Of a DNA stretch of 64,000 nt, positions 57,049 to 64,000 are shown in pieces (position 1 is the first letter of the stretch; each line of letters begins with the position of its first letter). Under the pieces are notes generated by a model. The model saw only the letters and a program-made list of their open reading frames with translations. It did no database searches and was not told where the DNA came from. Origin of the DNA: Siphonodentalium dalli (taxonomy: Eukaryota; Mollusca; Scaphopoda; Gadilida; Siphonodentaliidae); contig CP136063.1 in assembly GCA_032622095.1 (NCBI GenBank), positions 64,679,897 to 64,743,896 on the forward strand, written 5' to 3'. Made by a program: the position numbers and the translations under genes.

Positions 57049-57340
57049 AACCTGTATAAATGATCGTGTTTTTAGTAAACATCTTGATATTTATCCAACA
57101 CACTGAATGTAATTATATAACGTAGCCTATACTATAGGGCATATTTAGTCGGAATAGTAACATTTTATAGATACACCGCTCGGCACCGGTTTATTGGTGA
57201 TCACGTGACTAAACGAAATCTCGGACGCTGATATTAAATTAAAAACCTGTATAAATGATCGTGTTTCTAATCATTACCCACCACATGTCTAATTTTATAA
57301 TTACATTCAGTGTGTTGGATAAATATCAAGACGTTTACTG
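57049..57340. repeat. Inverted/direct repeat pair inside the hAT element
   Basis: 'aaacctgtataaatgatcgt' occurs twice in direct orientation (57049, 57243). 'gtaaacatcttgatatttat' plus 'ccaacacactgaatgtaatta' at 57075-57115 is repeated inverted at about 57297-57340. It may be a small foldback inserted in the transposon's 3' UTR or a local duplication/inversion. Confidence 0.6.
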
Positions 57341-57562
57341 TGTATTATTTCCCAAATAAATTGGTGTCTATGCAGGGAAATGCGCTACGCAATAGACCGG
57401 CATTCCACCAGTCATCAGTGTACGCCATGTACGATGAATTTTGCGTACCATGTTATGTTTGAAAGTTTTGATATCGGGTACCGACTAGTCGATGCAACGC
57501 GACTTTTGGTTCTCGACTAGTCGACTCTGAAATTCACTAATCGTTTCAACACTAATCTGCAA

Positions 57563-57984
57563 ATACATGTATCACATCCCAATGACTTATTAATTTCTAA
57601 CGGTTCGTATAAGTATATTTGCTCAGACAGACCAAAACTGAACAAGAGGCATAACTCTAATTGTCTGTATTATTTTGCCTTGTGTTTTGGTGCACATTCG
57701 CAGTGACTGTTATTATGTTTGCTTCCTGAAATATATATTTGTATGTGAAAATTTGTTATGTCCCCAAATTGAAGGTACATTTTGCAGGCCACGTCAGAGT
57801 ATACTCTGCATGAAGCACTTTACAACTTTACAACCTAATAGTTATATATGATAATAAATACAATGAGTTTTGTCAAAGGTGGCATGCACACATAATTAAC
57901 CACCAAGAAACTGATTAGTTGATCTAAATTGAGGAGATTCCATAGAATAATAGAGATTCAGTCATATGTGTCGTCCACAGGCAG
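57563..57984. other. Interval without recognisable gene
   Basis: Nothing beyond AT-rich unique-looking sequence. Confidence 0.5.
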
Positions 57985-58260
57985 ATTAAGGGAGGTAACC
58001 GAGCCTGGTTGTTACTAGCAGACACTCTATACACCTGAATCTCTGTAAGGGGAGGTAACTCAGCCTGGTTGTTAGCAGCAGACACTCTATACACCTGAAT
58101 ATCTGTAAGGGGAGGTAACCCAGCCTGGTTGTTACTAGCAGACGCTCTATACACCTGAATCTCTGAGGGGAGGAAACCCAGCCTGGTTGTTACTCCGAGA
58201 TACTCTATACACCTGAATCTCTTACCTCTGTGAGGGAAAGCAACCCAGCCTGGTTGTTAC
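57985..58260 (+). repeat. 60 bp minisatellite
   Basis: About 4.5 copies of a unit containing GGGAGGTAACCCAGCCTGG, 'ttgttactagcagacactct' and 'atacacctgaatctctg'. The last copies are degenerate. Confidence 0.85.
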
Positions 58261-59269
58261 TAGCAGGCTTTGCAACATAGCCCGTGTATTTTGTGTCCAG
58301 CAGTATTGCGTGAATGATTCTTTTGACAAATATGTTTTAAGACGTTTTTTGCTCTTCTCCTTATTTGACATTTCTGAAAGGCCTCGGTCAACCTGCCGGC
58401 ATCTCACTTTGACTTGTTTTTGTCATTCTGGTGTGCCAGGTTTGGTGTTCACTTCGTTTGGACAACGTGTTACCTGGTCAGACACCCACTTAGCAATAAT
58501 TGCTTATACATAAAAACAAGGGCATGATCAATAAAGATACCCCCATATAGTGTATAAAGAGAATGTGTAAGCCACCAAGTCATGGTGCTAGTATACCCAG
58601 ACATGTTATAATGAGCAGTATTAAAGAGGGCAAGAATGACACCAAACTTAGAAATAAAGTTCTTGTGCTGGGTTCTCAGTGAATGCATGAAACATGTGAA
58701 ATGCGCTAGCAGTGCTGAAGTCATCAATATATCTCAGACAATTTTATGTAGTTAGGATCTGGTGTCAGTTGTAACTAATTGGACGTGTACAAGACGAGCA
58801 CCATTTATAGAATTCCATGATTTTTTGCCATCGAGGACTCGGAGGAAATTGAATTTTCAAGTCTGAGGTTCCTGTTGCATGCAGAGCATTTGGGCGTTTA
58901 CATAATGTCTTTGTGTATAAATTGCGGGTGACAACTTCCTTGAAGTATTTTGCTCTGAGTAGCAGCTAATTATATGATTATTGAAAGCAGTGTCTACAGA
59001 AATATCCATGTCATCATTGTCATGGTTATCACTCAGTAGATTTCGAGCGCTTTGCAGGACTATCTGATTCTATTGCAAGAAATCAGTTTATTTCAACATT
59101 TTTTTTACCATAGACCAAAACAATAACAAAGAACGATGTCAATAAAAAACTAGAAAATCACTGTAGATTCAAATGAAAGTGTCAATGACACTGTAGCTCA
59201 ACTTAGGTAGGGGAATAATTTAATGGTTGACAGTAAATGGAAGAATAGGAAAGGTGCTAATTGAAATGT
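58261..59269. other. Interval without recognisable gene
   Basis: No supported exon. Small open frames on both strands only. Confidence 0.45.
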
Positions 59270-60563
59270 CTAACCTGTGCCAAAGGATTTAGTCATGCAA
59301 AAAGTAAAATCCAAGATGGCTGCTGGCGGCCATGTTTTTTGGCCAATTGACCCCAAAAGGACTCGTTTCCCCATCTACGTGTCATTGTTTACATCCATGA
59401 CAAATTTCATGATGATCAGACGAACAGTACGACATGTAGCCCGCGCCAATGGATTGAATTTTGAAATCCAAGATGGCCACCAGCGGCCATGTTTTTTGGC
59501 CGAATGACACCAAAATGACTCGTTCCCATCTACATGTCAATGTCAACACTCATGACAAATTTCATAAAGATCAGACCAAAGGTACGACCTGTAGCCCGCG
59601 CCAAAGGATTTAGTCATGCAAAGAGTAAAATCCAAGATGGCTGCTGGCGGCCATGTTTTTCGGCCGAACAACCCCAAAATCACTCGTTCCCATCTACATG
59701 TCATTGTTAACATCCATGACAAATTTCATGAAGTTCTGACCAAAGCTACAACCTGTAGCCCGCGCCAAAGGATTTAGTCATGCAAAGAGTAAAATCCAAG
59801 ATGGCTGCTGACGGCCATGTTTTTTGGCCGAACGACCCCAAAAAGACTCGTTCCCATCTACATGTCAATGTCAACATTCATGACAAATCTCATAAATATC
59901 AGATCAAAGGTACGACCTGTAGCCCGCGGCAAAGGAAATTGTTGACAGACACACGCACCACGGACGACTGACGCCAAACCATGGCAATAGCTCAAACTTA
60001 CAAAGTAATTCATAAAGATCAGACATGTTTTTTTGCCGAATGACCCCAAAATGACTCGTTCCCATTTACATGTCAATGGCAACATTCATGACAAACTTCA
60101 TAAACATCGGACCAAACACCAAAGGTACGACCTGTAGCCCGCGCCAAAGGATTTAGTCATGCAAAGAATAAAATCCAAGATGGCTGCTGGCGGCCATGTT
60201 TTTCGGCCGAACGACACCAAAATGACTCGTTCCCATCTACATGTCATTATTAACATCCATAACAAATTTCATGAAGTTCCGACCAAAGCTACAACCTGTA
60301 GCCCGCGCCAAACGATTTAGTCATGCAAAGAGTAAAATCCAAGATGGCTGCTGGCGCCCATGTTTTTTGGCCGAACGACCCCAAAATGACTCGTTCCCAT
60401 CTACATGTCAATGTCAACATTCTTGACAAATCTCATAAATATCAGATCAAAGGTACGACCTGTAGCCCGCGGCAAAGGAAATTGTTGACGGACACACGCA
60501 CCACGGACGACTGACGCCAAACCATGGCAATAGCTCAAACTTACAAAGTAAGTTGAGCTAAAA
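59270..60563 (+). mobile_element. Pearl/HINE-like array, family E
   Basis: About seven 156-166 bp units ('gcgccaaaggatttagtcat', 'aaatccaagatggctgctgg', 'atgactcgttcccatctaca', 'acgacctgtagcccgc'). Twice the array meets the 3' end: at about 59940-60008 (hairpin truncated, then more units) and at 60473-60563, where the full hairpin TAGCTCAAACTTA / TAAGTTGAGCTA (60531-60560) is followed by AAAA. The 'gacagacacacgcaccacgg' stretch is the microsatellite equivalent. Confidence 0.65.
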
Positions 60564-60858
60564 AGGGAACTAACTTTTAATATTTCCAGACACTTGTTGA
60601 TTACCTCCCTTTGGAGGGGAGGGGATACATAATATACCATTAAGCATGGAATCTACAATATTAATACATGTACTAGTAGCTCACTTGTGACACCTACCTG
60701 GTAGTGGTGGGTTACTACTTTATATACATGTAGATATCACCAACATGGCTTCATATACAGGTAGCTAGGATATCATTAATGTCTTACCTCTATGTAGGCA
60801 ATCTATGAGATATCCAGGTCATGATAACTGCAGGCTGGAAAATGGCTGAAATGACTTA

Positions 60859-61049
60859 CAGTAATGGCCTAAATAATCGACCCCTTAACCACAGCAGAAT
60901 TATGGGTAACTTTTCAGGATTTAGAGGGGAATATGGCTTCCGATGAGAGCTTTCCGATGAATGGCAACAAGCCATCCATCTGAATAAATCCTGAAAAGTT
61001 ACCCATAATTCTGCTCTGGTTAAGGGGTCGATTAATTAGGGCATTACTG
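60859..61049. mobile_element. Palindromic mariner-type MITE, copy 3
   Basis: Flanked by TA (60857-60858, 61050-61051). Ends CAGTAATGGCCTAA / ...GGGCATTACTG, with the same arms as 37870-38042 and a slightly altered centre. Confidence 0.75.
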
Positions 61050-61284
61050 TAGTACTCCGCAAGTTGTAAATAAAATTTGTTTCTAAGTATTTCCTTTACA
61101 TATAATATATCAAACTAATCAGAGGTCATGGCACAACAGGGATCATGGCGCAACAGACGATTGTAGTACATTACCCCCCACCCCCCTTCAAAATGATGAA
61201 AATGGTACAAAAACCTTATTGATAGTCGGAACGCCAAGAGAACTAAAGTAAGAAAGAATACTAAGCAGTGAAAAATCCAGCGAT

Positions 61285-62200
61285 TTTTTGGGGACACCTG
61301 TTTTTGGGCAATGATATTCCGAAGGGTACGTTCTTCCCCCTGGACATTTTTTGAAAATACATTGCATTGAGAGCTAATCTAGGGCTCTTTCAGTCAGTAT
61401 TTTGAATTTTACTGAGAGGTCAATTTGATCAAGTTTCTCTCAACCATAACATTTTATATATGTATGGATTGGAAATGCTTATAAGTCATTGTCAGATATC
61501 TTTTGGTTCAATGGATTACCTTACTCGTATTCAAATTCGCGCACTACTATTTTTCGCGCACCGATGCAAATTTAAAACTGAGCGAAAAATAGTACGACTG
61601 CCAAGTTTAATCTAAATCGCAGTCAATAGGAAACACAAGATGGCTATGTTGCTGAGTTTACATATATTATGAACTGCTGAGTAGACAATTATGCCTATAC
61701 ATCATGTATGCACATATTTACGTTCGGCCAATCGATATTAAGATCCTTGTTCACAATGCCAAGCGACAAATCATGGTAAAATAGGCATTGTTGAAATGCT
61801 TGTATAAGACATATTAATATTCTTGTCGCCACAAAATTGTGATGTATGTGGTTACTAGTTTATTGTCTACACGATGTAAATCCACCGCGATGGTGTTTAA
61901 TATACGCATATACTATCTTCAGCAATGACTATGAAATGAAACTGTTATCAGGTCCAAGATATACGAAATATATCTAAATTATTTTTGTCAGTTTTGAATT
62001 CGCGCAGCTAGGTGCGCGAATTTAAAGTGCCCGAAAAATAGTACTGCGTGAAATTAAATACGAGTAAGGTATGTTTATCCTGCTTGAAATGAGACTTAAC
62101 ATTATCACTCTAATTCATATAATAGGCTATTTTCTAAAATTCAAGTGAGAGACGCATACATGTACATAATATAATAGTACAGAAACAATGTCTATTAAGT
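61285..62200 (+). repeat. Dispersed repeat, copy B (partner at 2176-3103)
   Basis: Colinear with copy A. It lacks the pearl-like insertion of copy A and carries its own TA-flanked insertion at 61519-62069. Confidence 0.75.
61519..62069. mobile_element. TA-flanked MITE with empty site in copy A
   Basis: Termini CCTTACTCGTATT / AATACGAGTAAGG, continuing as imperfect inverted repeats (AATTCGCGCA...TATTTTTCG), flanked by TA at 61517-61518 and 62070-62071. Copy A reads straight through at about 2972-2976 (ggacTAtgattatcc). The 551 bp element is non-coding. Mariner-type by the TA duplication. Confidence 0.8.
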
Positions 62201-62612
62201 TAGTAATTACTATTAGTACTAATCTCTATGTTAATTTTACATTTGGTGTTATGAGATCCCACCTGATAACCAGGTTTATTTTATCAAATTGTCACTGTTC
62301 AAGTATTGTTTTTGATTGCAATACTGAAGTCTGAAGGCTGAATGATAACAAACCTGAACTATTTGAAGTTTTAACAGATGAGCTAAATAAAACCAAACAT
62401 ACTTTTACAGTACTAGTACATGATTCCAACTGTTAAACTTAAATATTTTTGTAAACTTAAATGTCTTATGTCAATACATTATTACATATAAATATATAAA
62501 TAATTTGCATCTTGTTATGATATGAATTGGGACCTAAATTGAAGAAAAAAAATGGTCAAATTTTCTTTTTTTGGGCATATCGAGTTTGGGCTCTCAAACT
62601 GCTAATTTAACA

Positions 62613-63001
62613 CAGTAATGCCCAAAGTAATTGACCACTTAACCACAGCAGAATTATGGGTAATTTTTCAGGATTTATCCGGAAATATGGCTTGTTGCCA
62701 TTCATCGGAAAGCTCTCGGCGATGCACTTTTGAGACTTTCCTGGAGTGTCAGTATTGAATGTTTTAAATAGGATTTGACCAAAAAAAAAAAAAATGAAAG
62801 TTTGTTAATTAAATAATGTATTCGTACATCCACTTTGTGATCATATCCTGGATTTTTTTTTACATTTTATACAGTAATTCCCAAAGTAAGTGACCGAGAG
62901 CTTTCCGATGAATGGCAACAAAGCCATATTTCCGACTAAATCCTGAAAAATTACCCATAATTCTGCAATGGTTAAGTGGTTAATTACTTTGGGCATTACT
63001 G
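62613..63001. mobile_element. Palindromic mariner-type MITE, copy 4, arms separated
   Basis: Left arm 62613-62722 and right arm 62888-63001 match the family. Between them is about 165 bp of unrelated AT-rich DNA ending in 'cagtaattcccaaagtaagtgac', itself like a left end. So the copy is either two overlapping insertions or one rearranged element. Confidence 0.6.
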
Positions 63002-63096
63002 TATATTATGGGCATTACAAAACAAATATAACAGAATATAAATAGATTCACTTACTGTGATGGTTCCCATGTTCTAATAATTGTTCTGAAGACTCC

Positions 63097-63668
63097 CCTC
63101 ACAGCTTCATCAGCTAACATTGTCCCAGTTTCTCCTGCTTCCTCACAGCTTTATCAGCTAACATTGTCCCAGTTTCTCCTGCTTCCTCACAGCTTTATCA
63201 GCTAACATTGTCCCAGTTTCTCCTGCTTCCTCACAGCTTTATCAGCTAACATTGTCCCAGTTTCTCCTGCTTCCTCACAGCTTTATCAGCTAACATTGTA
63301 CCAGTTTCTCCTGCTTCCTCACAGCTTTATCAGCTAACATTGTCCCAGTTTCTCCTGCTTCCTCACAGCTTTATCAGCTAACATTGTCCCAGTTTCTCCT
63401 GCTTCCTCGCAACTTCATCAGCTAACAATGTCCCAGTTTCTCCTGCTTCCTCACAGCTTTATCAGCTAACATTGTCCCAGTTTCTCCTGCTTCCTCACAG
63501 CTTTATCAGCTAACATTGTCCCAGTTTCTCCTGATTCCTCACAGCTTTATCAGCTAACATTGTCCCAGTTTCTCCTGCTTCCTCACAGCTTTATCAGCTA
63601 ACATTGTACCAGTTTCTCCTGCTTCCTCACAGCTTTATCAGCTAACATTGTCCCAGTTTCTCCTGCTT
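63097..63668 (+). repeat. 44 bp minisatellite, 13 copies
   Basis: A highly uniform array of CTCACAGCTTTATCAGCTAA plus 'cattgtcccagtttctcctgcttc'. 572 bp, 13.0 units, with few substitutions (for example cttcatcag in the first and eighth copies). 44 is not a multiple of 3, and no open frame is conserved. Confidence 0.9.
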
Positions 63669-63817
63669 TGTTGGCTGGAATGATAATGAGTATCAATGAA
63701 GTAAATTGAAGTTATGAACATGCATGCCATTCAATCTGATAGAATGAACAAGAGCTGGGGTGTAAAGCATCCTAGCATTGTGAGTACCGTAGTTTTTTTT
63801 TAACTGACTACCATGTA

Positions 63818-64000
63818 CAGTAATGCCCTAAATAATCAACTCCTTAACCACAGCAGAATTATGGGTAATTTTTCAGGATTTAGAGGGAAATATGGCTTGT
63901 TGCTATTCATCAGAAAGCTTTCACAGAGCTTTCTGATGAATGGCAACAAGCTATATCTCCAAAAACTAAATCCTGAAAAATTACCCATAATTCTGCTGTG
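63818..64000. mobile_element. Palindromic mariner-type MITE, copy 5 (runs off window)
   Basis: Starts CAGTAATGCCCTAA after TA at 63816-63817. Left arm, centre and most of the right arm are present; the end is cut by the window edge. Confidence 0.75.

Larger units (their letters stand above)
54426..57554 (+). mobile_element. Complete hAT DNA transposon with 8 bp target duplications
   Basis: Ends TAGGGTTGAAAC (left) and TAGTGTTGAAAC (right, reverse), flanked by ATCTGCAA at 54418-54425 and 57555-57562. Subterminal TCGACTAGTCG-type palindromes occur at both ends (54438-54510 and 57485-57535), the kind of site hAT BED-finger transposases bind. It contains one transposase gene with lesions (54959-56970) and an internal inverted repeat (57049-57340). 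Confidence 0.9.

Noticed and set aside
63097-63668. CRISPR-like regular repeat array
   Set aside because: Units are contiguous 44 bp repeats with no unique spacers, in a eukaryotic context.

Overview
The window looks like AT-rich, intron- and repeat-dense metazoan DNA, most likely from a bivalve mollusc. Reasons: frequent ACATGTA-type words; several families of non-coding elements built like the bivalve pearl/HINE (Helitron-derived) repeats, with ~110-165 bp tandem cores, a GACG/GACA microsatellite and a terminal hairpin; and a minisatellite derived from a fibrinogen-related (FReD) exon. There are no operons, bacterial genes, tRNA or rRNA genes, or CRISPR arrays. The species call is inference from repeat style and was not checked by search.

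Region by region. 1-17.2 kb is almost all repeats: pearl-like elements (1-1176, 2402-2907, 8015-10663, 12761-14812), a dispersed pair of duplicated blocks (6452-7864 and 11281-12023), foldbacks and one TA-flanked MITE with a visible empty site. 17.4-34.5 kb is a nested pile. Two parts of a pogo/Tigger-like transposase (an HTH_psq exon at 18.1 kb and a DDE_1 part at 32.35 kb) lie either side of a 7.8 kb LTR element (19549-27337), a decayed piggyBac gene (27644-29361), a hAT MITE and a 405 bp tandem repeat. A DIRS-like retroelement fragment is fused to the end of the pogo part. 34.7-37.6 kb is a 111 bp (37 codon) minisatellite whose unit encodes the FReD signature.

39.3-46.2 kb holds the best host-gene signal: a spliced plus-strand gene encoding a coiled coil and a BEN domain (exons about 41811-42080, 44425-44719, 45335-45556, 46064-46194, compatible phases), with pearl-like repeats in its introns. 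A separate lone exon lies at 39345-39510. A conserved-looking coding exon of unknown function with one frameshift sits at 50998-51785 and ends at a hAT-like non-autonomous insertion (51792-52849). A complete but dead hAT transposon with perfect 8 bp target duplications lies at 54426-57554. 57.6-64 kb is minisatellites, pearl-like arrays and palindromic mariner-type MITEs.

The most unusual object is the LTR-flanked element. Its LTRs are 276 bp and about 2% diverged, and it has a polypurine tract. No reverse transcriptase or integrase is recognisable. It carries ComEA-type helix-hairpin-helix motifs, a Pro/Gln-rich repeat region, a possible retropepsin remnant, and a large open reading frame that joins a Cys/His finger to a TatD-family nuclease with all expected metal ligands.
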